This document shows, piece by piece, positions 8,354-16,308 of a stretch of 64,000 nucleotides of DNA (the stretch's first letter is position 1; each line of letters begins with the position of its first letter). This DNA comes from Chitinophagaceae bacterium (lineage in GTDB: Bacteria; Bacteroidota; Bacteroidia; Chitinophagales; Chitinophagaceae). The translations under genes and the position numbers were made by a program. The DNA lies in the NCBI GenBank assembly GCA_027489035.1, contig JAIYAN010000012.1:349437-413436 (forward strand). The letters run 5' to 3'. Under the pieces are notes generated by a model, which was given only the letters and a program-made list of their open reading frames with translations, was not told the origin of the DNA and did not search any database.

Positions 8354-9418
8354 ATGATTGCAGCAGTCGATATTAAAATTACAAAAATTGCGCAAAGCAA
8401 ATTAAGTGATGTAAATCTAGAAAACATTCCATTTGGAAAATATTTCACAGATCATATGTTGGAGGTAGATTATGAAAATGGTCAATGGGGGTGTGTAGAA
8501 ATCAAACCATATCAAAATATTTCAATAGCACCATCACTAGCTGCATTACATTACGGCCAAGCGATTTTCGAAGGTGTTAAGGCATATCGCAATCCATCTG
8601 GAGAGGTACAAATATTTAGACCACACGATAATTTTAAACGATTTAATCTTTCTGCCGAAAGGATGCAAATGCCAACGGTGCCAGAAGATATTTTCATGGA
8701 AGGGTTGAAAAAACTTATTCAGTTAGATGCAAATTGGGTCCCAAGTCAACCAGATCATTCTTTGTATATTAGACCTTTTATGTTTAGTACGGATGAAATG
8801 ATTGGTGTAAAACCAAGTGATAAATACAAGTTCATGATTATTTTAAGTCCAACAGGGCCTTATTATAATACTCCAATGCGCATTTATGTGGAAGAGCAAT
8901 ATGTAAGGGCAGTACCTGGTGGTGTTGGTTATGCAAAAGCAGCCGGAAATTATGGAGCAGCAATGCATGCAACTGCAGAAGCAAAGAAAAATGGGTATGA
9001 TCAAGTATTGTGGACGGATGCGTTTGAACATAAGTATGTACAAGAGTGTGGCACGATGAATGTTTTCTTTATCATTGGGAATACTGTAATTACGCCAGAT
9101 TTAGGGGCGGGAACTATATTAGCTGGTGTTACCCGTGACAGTGTTATGGTAGTTTTAAAAGAGATGGGATTCGCTGTTGAAGAAAGAGAATTAAGCATAG
9201 ATGAAATTATTCAAGCACATAAGGATGGGTTATTGAAAGAGGTTTTTGGAACAGGAACAGCGGCTACAATATCATTAATAAAAGAATTACGGTACAAAGA
9301 TTATGTAATGGAGTTTGATACAGATCGTTGGGAATTTTCGAATGAATTAAAAAATCGATTAAACGCAATTCGTTACGGAACTGCGCCTGATAATCATTTT
9401 TGGATGTATAAAATTTAG
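8354..9418 (+). CDS. ilvE: Branched-chain amino acid aminotransferase
   Basis: PLP enzyme that transaminates 2-oxo acids to Leu, Ile and Val with glutamate. 354 residues from the ATG at 8354. An in-frame TTG at 8303 would add 17 hydrophobic residues absent from the family and would start within 6 bases of the divergent gene, so I reject it. The sequence has LHYGQAIFEGVKAYR, FRPHDNFKRFNLSAERM, LYIRPFMF, the PLP lysine K195 in GVGYAKAAGNYGAAM, QECGTMNVFF, and the C-terminal EVFGTGTAATISLI. The length fits the class IIa (mitochondrial BCAT-like) form common in Bacteroidota. TTTCTTTG about 20 bases upstream resembles a -7 box with one mismatch. Confidence 0.95.
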   Translation: MIAAVDIKITKIAQSKLSDVNLENIPFGKYFTDHMLEVDYENGQWGCVEIKPYQNISIAPSLAALHYGQAIFEGVKAYRNPSGEVQIFRPHDNFKRFNLSAERMQMPTVPEDIFMEGLKKLIQLDANWVPSQPDHSLYIRPFMFSTDEMIGVKPSDKYKFMIILSPTGPYYNTPMRIYVEEQYVRAVPGGVGYAKAAGNYGAAMHATAEAKKNGYDQVLWTDAFEHKYVQECGTMNVFFIIGNTVITPDLGAGTILAGVTRDSVMVVLKEMGFAVEERELSIDEIIQAHKDGLLKEVFGTGTAATISLIKELRYKDYVMEFDTDRWEFSNELKNRLNAIRYGTAPDNHFWMYKI

Positions 9419-9520
9419 TTTCAAACAGCCCTAAACACACAAATTATATTGTAAAAAAGCGGCGAAAAAATTATTTTTCATTTTTTTAAGATATTTTTTT
9501 CTTTTTCAAATGAATATAGT

Positions 9521-9528
9521 TACCTTTG
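9521..9528 (+). promoter_or_regulatory. Bacteroidota -7 promoter element for rpsL-rpsG
   Basis: TACCTTTG, followed by C, is an exact match to TAnnTTTG and sits 26 bases before the rpsL ATG in an AT-rich intergenic region. This is the cleanest promoter core in the window, as expected for a ribosomal operon. Confidence 0.75.
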
Positions 9529-9554
9529 CCGTCCAAAAAATAAATGGTTTATAG

Positions 9555-9935
9555 ATGCCAACAATTCAACAATTAGTAAGAAAAGGAAGAGAAATTATCA
9601 AAGCGAAAAGTAAATCAAGGGCTTTAGATAGTTGTCCTCAACGTAGAGGTGTATGTACAAGAGTATATACAACTACTCCTAAAAAACCAAATTCAGCGTT
9701 ACGTAAAGTAGCTAAAGTACGTTTAACCAATAAAATTGAGGTTATTGCCTACATCCCAGGTGAAGGACATAATTTACAAGAGCACTCTATCGTATTGATA
9801 CGTGGAGGAAGGGTTAAAGATTTACCAGGTGTAAGATATCACATCGTTCGTGGTAGCTTAGATACCGCTGGCGTAAAAGATCGTAAACAAAGCCGCAGTA
9901 AATACGGAACTAAAAAAGAAAAAGCAAAAAAATAG
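9555..9935 (+). CDS. rpsL: 30S ribosomal protein S12
   Basis: Decoding-centre protein of the small subunit. 126 residues, standard length. The streptomycin-site loop [20 protein letters not shown] is present with wild-type-like Lys in KKPNSALRK. The second loop, [28 protein letters not shown], is also intact; its Asp after the [10 protein letters not shown] segment is conserved. It begins the str-type pair with rpsG 39 bases downstream, driven by the promoter element at 9521. Confidence 0.98.
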   Translation: MPTIQQLVRKGREIIKAKSKSRALDSCPQRRGVCTRVYTTTPKKPNSALRKVAKVRLTNKIEVIAYIPGEGHNLQEHSIVLIRGGRVKDLPGVRYHIVRGSLDTAGVKDRKQSRSKYGTKKEKAKK

Positions 9936-9974
9936 TACATCATAGTCAGTAATACGACTAAAAAAATATAAACA

Positions 9975-10442
9975 ATGCGTAAGTCACAACCGAAAAAGAT
10001 TCCATTAGCACCAGATCCAAAATTCAACGATAAGTTGGTTACAAGATTCGTAAACAATTTAATGTGGGAAGGTAAAAAAAGTGGTGCGTTCATTATTTTT
10101 TATGATTCTTTAGATAAGGTAACAAAAATTACCGGAGAAGATGGATACGAAGTTTGGAAAAGAGCATTAGCAAACATCACTCCAGGTGTTGAGGTTAGAA
10201 GCCGCAGAATTGGTGGTGCAACTTTCCAAATTCCTTCAGAAGTTCGTCCTGATAGAAAAATTTCTTTGTCTATCAAATGGATGATTCGTTACAGCCGTGA
10301 AAGAAACGGACGTAGCATGGCTGATAAATTAGCAAACGAAATCGTTGCAGCAAGTAAAGGTGAAGGTGCTTCATTCAAAAAGAAAGAAGATACTCACCGT
10401 ATGGCTGAAGCTAACAAAGCTTTCGCTCACTTTAAAGTTTAA
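9975..10442 (+). CDS. rpsG: 30S ribosomal protein S7
   Basis: Primary 16S rRNA-binding protein that nucleates assembly of the 30S head. 155 residues with the standard RKSQPKKIPLAPDP start, FVNNLMWEGKKSGAF, NITPGVEVRSRRIGGATFQIPSEV and the C-terminal KKEDTHRMAEANKAFAHFKV. It is followed directly by a terminator and an opposite-strand gene, so fusA and rpsJ do not follow as in the usual str operon. Confidence 0.98.
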   Translation: MRKSQPKKIPLAPDPKFNDKLVTRFVNNLMWEGKKSGAFIIFYDSLDKVTKITGEDGYEVWKRALANITPGVEVRSRRIGGATFQIPSEVRPDRKISLSIKWMIRYSRERNGRSMADKLANEIVAASKGEGASFKKKEDTHRMAEANKAFAHFKV

Positions 10443-10466
10443 TAAACTTATTTTAATAGCATTAAA

Positions 10467-10498
10467 AAAGCCATTCTGTAAAGAGTGGCTTTTTTTTT
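10467..10498 (+). terminator. Intrinsic terminator after rpsG
   Basis: The stem AGCCATTCT / AGAGTGGCT (10469-10477 and 10482-10490, one G-U pair, four-base loop) is flanked by As and followed by nine or more Ts. Confidence 0.88.
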
Positions 10499-10582
10499 GA
10501 AGGATAAATAAGGTTTAATTCGCTAAGCTGGTTTAAAAGTTTAATGGTTTAAGGTTGATCGATTTTTTGTTAAATTAAAAAA

Positions 10583-10603
10583 CCCACGGGTTTAAACCGT
10601 GGG
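10583..10603. repeat. REP-like GC-rich palindrome
   Basis: CCCACGG, a 7-base GTTTAAA centre, then CCGTGGG forms a 7-bp stem; with one G bulged it is a near-perfect 20-bp palindrome. It is GC-rich in very AT-rich surroundings and lacks a T-tract, so it is unlikely to be a terminator. It resembles repetitive extragenic palindromes mobilised by REP-associated Y1 transposases; only one copy was noticed here. It lies in the 314-base gene-free stretch 10443-10756. Confidence 0.6.
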
Positions 10604-10679
10604 CTGTTAAAATATCTTAATGATTAAAATTGAAAAAAGGATGCTCAGATAGTGCGAGAAACAGCGTGTGAACGATGAA

Positions 10680-10730
10680 AAAAGTCAGAACTCTATAATC
10701 GCTTTCGCTCTCATTATCGCTCTGACTTTT
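10680..10730. repeat. Long-loop inverted repeat in the rpsG/M20 peptidase gap
   Basis: AAAAGTCAGA (10680-10689) and TCTGACTTTT (10721-10730) are perfect 10-bp arms around a 31-base loop that contains three TCGCT words. Short outer words (AGGAT near 10628, ATCCTT near 10740) extend the symmetry weakly. Together with the terminator and the palindrome it accounts for most of the 314-base stretch without a gene; I see no small gene there. Confidence 0.5.
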
Positions 10731-10756
10731 AGCATTCAGTATCCTTCATCTCTCAA

Positions 10757-12121
10757 TTACATCTCCGCAAAATACTTATAGAAATAAGGAATCGTTTCTA
10801 TTCCTTTATAGAAATTAGCGATATCGAATTTTTCATTTGGACTATGCAAATTATCGCTATCCAAACCAAAGCCCATAAACACAACTTTTAACCCAAGCTC
10901 TTTTTCAAACAACGAACAAATCGGAATACTTCCTCCGCCTCTTACTGGTATTGGTGCTTTACCAAACGTAGTTTCCATTGCCTTTGCAGCAGCTTGATAT
11001 GGTTTGCTATCTATTGGCGTCATATATGGTTCGCCTCCATGGTGCAATTCTGCTTTTATTTCAACATAAGCAGGTGCTATTTTTTTCAAATGATTGATTA
11101 ATAAATCAGTCATTTTTTGTGAAATTTGGTTTGGAACCAAACGAGCAGAAATTTTTGCAAATGCTTTTGAAGGTAACACTGTTTTCGCACCTTCACCTGT
11201 ATAACCACCCCAAATACCATTCAGTTCTAATGTAGGACGAATTCCAGTTCTTTCGTTTGTGGTGAATCCTTTCTCGCCCCACAATTCCTTTACGCCTAAA
11301 TCAGCAGCATATTCTTTCTCATCAAATGGTGCTAAAGCCATTAATTTACGCTCTTCTGGAGTTGCTTCTACCACATCATCATAAAATCCAGGGATGGTAA
11401 TATGGTTGTTTTCATCATGCAAAGAAGCGATCATTTTTGCTAAAATAGTAATTGGATTGGCAACAGCTCCACCATAAACACCACTGTGTAAATCACGGTT
11501 TGGTCCGGTTACCTCAACTTCAATATAACTCAATCCACGAACACCAATATCTATACTTGGTGTATCCAAGCTTATCATTGCGCTATCACTGATTAATACA
11601 CAATCGGCTTTTAATAACTCTTTATGTGTGGCTACAAATGTTCCTAAATTTGGAGACCCAACTTCCTCTTCGCCTTCTATACAAAACTTAACATTACAAG
11701 CCAATGAATCGGTTTTAACCATTGTTTCAAAAGCTTTTACATGCATATAAACTTGGCCTTTATCATCACAACTACCTCTTGCAAAAATTTTACCATCAAT
11801 TACAGTTGGGTCAAATGGGCCACTGTTCCATAATTCAAGTGGTTCTGCAGGTTGCACATCATAATGTCCATAAACCAAAACAGTTGGTTTTGATGGATCA
11901 AATATTTTTTCACCATAAACAATTGGATGACCTACAGTTTGATAGATTTCTACTTTGTCTGCACCTGCTTCCAATAGTCTAGTTTTAATGGCCTTTGCAC
12001 ATGCAATCATATCATCTTTATGCTCAGACTTTGCGCTCACACTAGGTATGCGGAGCAACTCAAATAGTTCACTTAAAAATCTGTCTTTATTTTTTTCTTG
12101 ATATTCTTTCCAATTTTCCAT
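10757..12121 (-). CDS. M20 family dipeptidase/metallopeptidase
   Basis: 454-residue di-zinc peptidase of the M20 (carnosinase-like) family that cleaves dipeptides or small peptides; no signal peptide, so cytoplasmic. The zinc ligands are visible: H86 and D88 in VYGHYDVQP, an Asp in RGSCDDKGQ (D119/D120), the catalytic Glu pair in IEGEEEVGS (E151/E152), and a His near the end in DSDNLHSPNE. The lid/dimerisation domain carries DLHSGVYGGAVANP and GGSIPI. It is a single gene between the rpsG terminator region and the 241-base gap before the superoxide dismutase. Confidence 0.93.
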   Translation of the reverse strand: MENWKEYQEKNKDRFLSELFELLRIPSVSAKSEHKDDMIACAKAIKTRLLEAGADKVEIYQTVGHPIVYGEKIFDPSKPTVLVYGHYDVQPAEPLELWNSGPFDPTVIDGKIFARGSCDDKGQVYMHVKAFETMVKTDSLACNVKFCIEGEEEVGSPNLGTFVATHKELLKADCVLISDSAMISLDTPSIDIGVRGLSYIEVEVTGPNRDLHSGVYGGAVANPITILAKMIASLHDENNHITIPGFYDDVVEATPEERKLMALAPFDEKEYAADLGVKELWGEKGFTTNERTGIRPTLELNGIWGGYTGEGAKTVLPSKAFAKISARLVPNQISQKMTDLLINHLKKIAPAYVEIKAELHHGGEPYMTPIDSKPYQAAAKAMETTFGKAPIPVRGGGSIPICSLFEKELGLKVVFMGFGLDSDNLHSPNEKFDIANFYKGIETIPYFYKYFAEM

Positions 12122-12285
12122 TGCTTGAAGTTTTTATTTTTGATTGTAAACAGTATGCAAATGTATTGTATTAAGGTCAATTCAATTGTGGATAATTTTC
12201 AAAATTGTGTAGATAAATAATTGTTTTTTTTCTTGAAAATAAAACTTGCGAATTTACTTTTACGCCAAGATTGCTTGTCAATTCA

Positions 12286-12340
12286 TCAGCCTTTGTTTCA
12301 TTCATTTTAGCTTGCTTTAATGATGTTGAACAAAGGCTGA
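12286..12340. repeat. Inverted repeat downstream of the superoxide dismutase gene
   Basis: TCAGCCTTTGTT (12286-12297) and AACAAAGGCTGA (12329-12340) are perfect 12-bp arms around a 31-base loop that contains a second, inner inverted pair (TCATT / AATGA). A third copy of the AAAGGCTGA end word lies at 12352-12360, just before the minus-strand sod stop. There is no T-tract, so a simple terminator is not the obvious reading. Confidence 0.55.
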
Positions 12341-12362
12341 GTCTATTTATGAAAGGCTGATT

Positions 12363-13115
12363 TTATTTTCCTGACAATCTTTTTTCTACAAAATTCCAGT
12401 TTACCAAATTCCACCATTGTTCTATATAATCGGCTCTTTTATTTTGATACTTTAAATAATAAGCATGTTCCCAAACATCCAAACATAAAATTGGACTACC
12501 TTTTATTTCTATTTCTTTTAAATCCATTAACGGATTATCCTGATTTGCAGTGCTTGTTATTTTTAATTTGCCCGATTCATCTTTTACTAACCACACCCAG
12601 CCACTTCCAAATTTCGATTTTCCAGCATCAGAAAATAATTTTTTAAAAGCCACAAAATCTCCAAATGATTTTTCTATTTCCATCAAAATATTACCCTTAG
12701 GTAAATTGTTGACTGTTTTTGGTTGCAAGCATTGCCAAAATAATTCATGGTTGAAATGTCCGCCAGCATTGTTTCTCATCTTAACGGAATATTTTGAGAT
12801 GTTGGCCAAAAGCATTTCTAAGGAAATTTCTTTTTGCACTTTCTCGGCAATCAAAGCCTCGTTAAGATTTTTTGCATAGGCTGCCGCGTGCTTTGTATAA
12901 TGGATTTCCATTGTTGCGGCATCTATACAATCTTCGAGGGCATTATATGCGTAGGGGAGAGGTTGTTGTTCAAAATTAATGTTAACATTTTCGCTTAAAT
13001 TATTCTCATGTAAACTAAACGACGACAATAAACTTACCATGCTTTCCCAACCAACAATTGCTAAAAATGAATGGGTAAAAGATTTTTTTAAGAATTCTCT
13101 TCGATTGTTTAGCAT
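12363..13115 (-). CDS. Fe/Mn superoxide dismutase with a Tat-type export signal
   Basis: Converts superoxide to oxygen and hydrogen peroxide. The 250-residue protein has about 50 extra N-terminal residues containing NNRREFLKKS (R5-R6, the twin-arginine R-R-x-F-L-K motif) and a hydrophobic stretch, so folded export through Tat is predicted. The SOD domain starts at about residue 50. All four metal ligands are present: H72, H123, D213 and H217. Metal-type markers NNAGGHFNH and TANQDNP (Q192) favour the Mn or cambialistic type over Fe. It lies 17 bases downstream of the LptF/LptG gene on the same strand and may be co-transcribed. Confidence 0.92.
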   Translation of the reverse strand: MLNNRREFLKKSFTHSFLAIVGWESMVSLLSSFSLHENNLSENVNINFEQQPLPYAYNALEDCIDAATMEIHYTKHAAAYAKNLNEALIAEKVQKEISLEMLLANISKYSVKMRNNAGGHFNHELFWQCLQPKTVNNLPKGNILMEIEKSFGDFVAFKKLFSDAGKSKFGSGWVWLVKDESGKLKITSTANQDNPLMDLKEIEIKGSPILCLDVWEHAYYLKYQNKRADYIEQWWNLVNWNFVEKRLSGK

Positions 13116-13132
13116 AATTATAGCGTTTACTT

Positions 13133-14542
13133 TTACTTGTCTTTTTTAAATAGCTTGAACAGTTTCAAATAAAATTCTTTATTAAAAAGTTGGGAATCAT
13201 TCATGGCTTTATGGGTTAAAAAAACACCAACTGGAGCCAATACTAAAATAGCCAACCACATGCCTATTCCTGGTGATAAAATTGCATCTCTAGAAAATTT
13301 CTCTCCAAACATATTCAACAAATGAAAGATGAGAAAAAATATAATGGCTACTACCAAAGGCATGCCTAGCCCACCTTTTCTAATAATAGCACCCAATGGC
13401 GCACCAATAAAAAACAAAACCAAACAAGCCAAAGAAATCGAATATTTTCTATGCCACTCTATTTCATGAAACCTCAATTCTTTTTCTTTTGTTTCTGATT
13501 CAAATATCTGTTGTTGTAAAGCACCTTTTATGGCAACTGCTTTATTCATTGCATATTGATTGATTCTTAAACTTAAACTATCCGGAATCAATTTCGCATA
13601 AGTTCTTTCTGACTTAATTCGATTCGAAACTTTCCAAGTACTATCAGAAAGATTACTATAAGCCAACATCGAATTTAATTGTTGGTTAAAGAATAAGCCC
13701 TGATTTCGTTTCGATTTTTCTAAGGAATCAATGTTTTTGCTCAGCTGATTTGCACTAAGCATTTTAAAATTTTTACTAAATAAACTGTCGTTGGTTTCTT
13801 GTTTTCTTAAAACACTGAGGTCGAATAATTTTTTAAATTTTTTAAAACTCAATCTAGTAAATTCTGTAGTGCTGTCCATGATGTTTCCATTCTCTTGATA
13901 TCTACAGCCGTCTTCCAGATTAAACTCGAGGTAATTTCCATCTTCAGAAATTTTCATTTCTCCTTTTTTTGCCACGATACAATTGTCTTGTAGCGAATTA
14001 TTTTGTTCGAAAATAATTACATTATGAATGGTCTTCCCATCCGGATCTTTCTTGCTTATTTTAATGGCATAGTTTGGAATATGGGTAAAGAAAACCCCTT
14101 CTTTTAAATCGAATGCGGGTTTCTTAACATAAATATCACTGTATAAAGTAATGAACTTCAAGTTTGCATAAGGGATAACATAATTGGCAAATAAGAAAGT
14201 AATGCTGCATAATAAGATGGTTAAAAACATTAGTGGTCGCATAAATCTCAATAGCGAAATGCCTGACGATTTGATGGCAACCAATTCAAAACTTTCGCTC
14301 AAATTCCCAAAGGTCATTATGGATGAAATCAATATTGCGATTGGCATTGCAAGCATTAATAGCGACGCACTAGCGTACCAAATAAACTGTGCGATTGTAA
14401 TAAAATCTAGCCCTTTTCCTACTAAATCATCAATGTATTTCCACAAGCTCTGCATCATTAACACAAAAAATCCGATGAAGAAAGTAATAATGAAAGGACC
14501 AATAAATGATTTTAGTATAAGCTTGTCTAATTTCTTTATCAT
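13133..14542 (-). CDS. LptF/LptG family LPS-export permease (YjgP/YjgQ)
   Basis: Inner-membrane subunit of the LptB2FG transporter, which extracts lipopolysaccharide from the inner membrane and passes it to the LptC/LptA bridge. 469 residues: three N-terminal membrane helices (about residues 12-40, 55-80, 100-125), a large periplasmic beta-jellyroll (about 135-350) and three C-terminal helices (about 370-450). RREF-type signals are absent; the N-terminal IKKLDKLILKSFIGPFIITF is typical of this family. The middle region is longer and more helical (about 250-345) than in the E. coli proteins, as often in Bacteroidota. Whether it is LptF or LptG cannot be decided from this copy alone. Confidence 0.9.
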   Translation of the reverse strand: MIKKLDKLILKSFIGPFIITFFIGFFVLMMQSLWKYIDDLVGKGLDFITIAQFIWYASASLLMLAMPIAILISSIMTFGNLSESFELVAIKSSGISLLRFMRPLMFLTILLCSITFLFANYVIPYANLKFITLYSDIYVKKPAFDLKEGVFFTHIPNYAIKISKKDPDGKTIHNVIIFEQNNSLQDNCIVAKKGEMKISEDGNYLEFNLEDGCRYQENGNIMDSTTEFTRLSFKKFKKLFDLSVLRKQETNDSLFSKNFKMLSANQLSKNIDSLEKSKRNQGLFFNQQLNSMLAYSNLSDSTWKVSNRIKSERTYAKLIPDSLSLRINQYAMNKAVAIKGALQQQIFESETKEKELRFHEIEWHRKYSISLACLVLFFIGAPLGAIIRKGGLGMPLVVAIIFFLIFHLLNMFGEKFSRDAILSPGIGMWLAILVLAPVGVFLTHKAMNDSQLFNKEFYLKLFKLFKKDK

Positions 14543-14650
14543 GTTTACAGTTCTGCTGCGTTATGTTGCAATTCTGAAATTTACGAGAATCAAAAATAGT
14601 GCATTAACAAAAGCACTTTTAAAACATTATGGTATAAGTTATTATAAAAT

Positions 14651-14675
14651 AAAAAACCATCAGTTATTGATGGTT
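14651..14675 (-). terminator. Intrinsic terminator of the START-like gene
   Basis: The stem AACCATCA / TGATGGTT (14655-14662 and 14668-14675), read on the minus strand, ends in TTTTTT and lies just after the stop of the START-like gene at 14698. Confidence 0.8.
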
Positions 14676-14697
14676 CTTATTAACATTTTTGGTTAGA

Positions 14698-15078
14698 CTA
14701 ACTTCCCAAACGATGGAATAAATCTTTGACTTGATATTCCCAAAGTTGACTTTGATCTTTAATATCTTTTTTTTCTGCAAAATCTTTTATGATTAATATG
14801 GTTTGGTTGGTTACTTCAGATCTATCAATGGCAAATTCAAAATATTCGTCTTTACTCATGTAGCTCCAACGGAAACGAATGAATTTATCTTGCTCTTTTT
14901 CCAGCATTGTTGCTTTTTCTTCCGCACCATTCCAAGAAAAGCTATAAACACCATCGCGCTCATCAACTTTATCAGCAAACCATTCCTGCATTGCAGCAGG
15001 ACTAGTTAGAAATTCATACAAAATACTCGGTGAGCATCGTATTGGATATTCTAGTGTATATAATTGTTTTTTACTCAT
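14698..15078 (-). CDS. START-like (SRPBCC/AHSA1-type) domain protein
   Basis: 126 residues forming a single helix-grip domain: an N-terminal strand (LYTLEYPIRCSPSILYEFL), the SPAAMQEWFADKV helix-loop typical of AHSA1/SRPBCC proteins, then antiparallel strands (YSFSWNGAEE, FIRFRWSYM, YFEFAID) and the C-terminal helix LWEYQVKDLFHRLGS. These domains bind hydrophobic ligands; the ligand is unknown. It is monocistronic with its own terminator and stands divergent from the sigma factor gene, separated by a 226-base AT-rich gap in which I see no other feature. Confidence 0.82.
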   Translation of the reverse strand: MSKKQLYTLEYPIRCSPSILYEFLTSPAAMQEWFADKVDERDGVYSFSWNGAEEKATMLEKEQDKFIRFRWSYMSKDEYFEFAIDRSEVTNQTILIIKDFAEKKDIKDQSQLWEYQVKDLFHRLGS

Positions 15079-15304
15079 CTTAATTTGAAATTACCTTCTT
15101 TCTTGCAATAATAGAAAAATTATCAACGCAATAGTATAATATCTGTTTTTTTTTTGACCAATTGTAGTTATTTCTTTTTTTGATATGGGTTTTTTATGCC
15201 AATTGTAATAAAAAATTTGTTCGGTTACATACAATAAATGTTAAAATCTGCGTTATGTTATTTGAGAAAAACACATTAAATCTCCAAAAATTAATATTTT
15301 CCGT

Positions 15305-16174
15305 ATGCGTCAATTAAAAATTTCAAAATCGATTACAAATCGCGAGAGCGAAAGCCTTGAAAAATACCTACAAGAAATTGGAAGGGTAGAATTAATAAGG
15401 CCAGAGGAAGAAGTAAAACTGGCTAAATTAATTAAACAAGGCGATCAGCAAGCATTAGATCGGTTAACAAAGGCCAATTTAAGGTTTGTGGTTTCTGTAG
15501 CAAAACAGTATCAAAATCAAGGTTTAACCCTGTCTGATTTAATTAATGAAGGCAATTTAGGTTTGATTAAAGCTGCTCAGAAGTTTGATGAAACGAGGGG
15601 TTTTAAATTTATATCTTATGCCGTTTGGTGGATACGTCAATCTATTTTACAAGCTTTGGCCGAGCAATCTCGTATTGTACGATTGCCCTTAAATAAGGTT
15701 GGATTAACCAATAGAATCAGTAAGGCATATAGCCAATTGGAACAAGAGTTTGAACGTGAACCTTCAGCAGAGGAAATCGCAGAATTATTAGACGTAAGTA
15801 TTGAGGAAGTGGCTGCCACAATTGGTGTTGGCGGACGACATGTAAGCATGGATCAGCAAATTTCTGCGGGGGAAGATGGTACATTGATTGATTTGATGGA
15901 AAATAAAAATGCGGAGAAAACAGACCAACAAATGGTTTTAACCGATTCTTTAAATACTGAAATTGAACGAACATTAAATATTTTAACGCATAGGCAAAAA
16001 GAGGTACTCGTTTATTTTTTCGGACTTGGCATAGATCATCCGTTAAGTTTGGAGGATATCGGAGAAAGATACAATTTAACAAGAGAGCGTGTGCGTCAAA
16101 TTAAAGACAAAGCATTAGATAGGCTTCGAGAAACATCGCAAAATAATTTACTGAGGGGATTCCTCGGTGCATAA
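15305..16174 (+). CDS. rpoD: Primary sigma factor (sigma-70, short Bacteroidota form)
   Basis: Directs RNA polymerase to housekeeping promoters. 289 residues, lacking region 1.1 as is normal for Bacteroidota. Region 1.2 is [16 protein letters not shown]; region 2 has [30 protein letters not shown] and [13 protein letters not shown] (core binding, -7 recognition and melting); region 3 covers about residues 125-205; and region 4 has the helix-turn-helix [21 protein letters not shown]. This factor would recognise the TAnnTTTG promoters seen in this window. It is a single gene followed by an intrinsic terminator. Confidence 0.96.
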   Translation: MRQLKISKSITNRESESLEKYLQEIGRVELIRPEEEVKLAKLIKQGDQQALDRLTKANLRFVVSVAKQYQNQGLTLSDLINEGNLGLIKAAQKFDETRGFKFISYAVWWIRQSILQALAEQSRIVRLPLNKVGLTNRISKAYSQLEQEFEREPSAEEIAELLDVSIEEVAATIGVGGRHVSMDQQISAGEDGTLIDLMENKNAEKTDQQMVLTDSLNTEIERTLNILTHRQKEVLVYFFGLGIDHPLSLEDIGERYNLTRERVRQIKDKALDRLRETSQNNLLRGFLGA

Positions 16175-16192
16175 TCAAAAAATAAATAACCT

Positions 16193-16219
16193 TCCCGGAT
16201 AAATTCCGGGATTTTTTTT
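16193..16219 (+). terminator. Intrinsic terminator after rpoD
   Basis: TCCCGGA / TCCGGGA (16193-16199 and 16205-16211) has a five-base loop followed by a run of Ts, 19 bases after the rpoD stop. Confidence 0.9.
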
Positions 16220-16308
16220 AAATAAAATCTCAAATCCAAAAGATTAACGCGAATAAAACTTTAAAAAATCATCATTTTAACCGAAATTCGCTCAAAATAA
16301 ATAATTAC

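Noticed and set aside
10583..10603. Palindrome as a rho-independent terminator
   Set aside because: No T-tract follows on either strand, and a proper rpsG terminator already lies upstream at 10467-10498.
14184..14696. Plus-strand 170-codon open frame over the LptF/LptG gene start
   Set aside because: It is antisense to conserved membrane segments of the permease and has no family resemblance.
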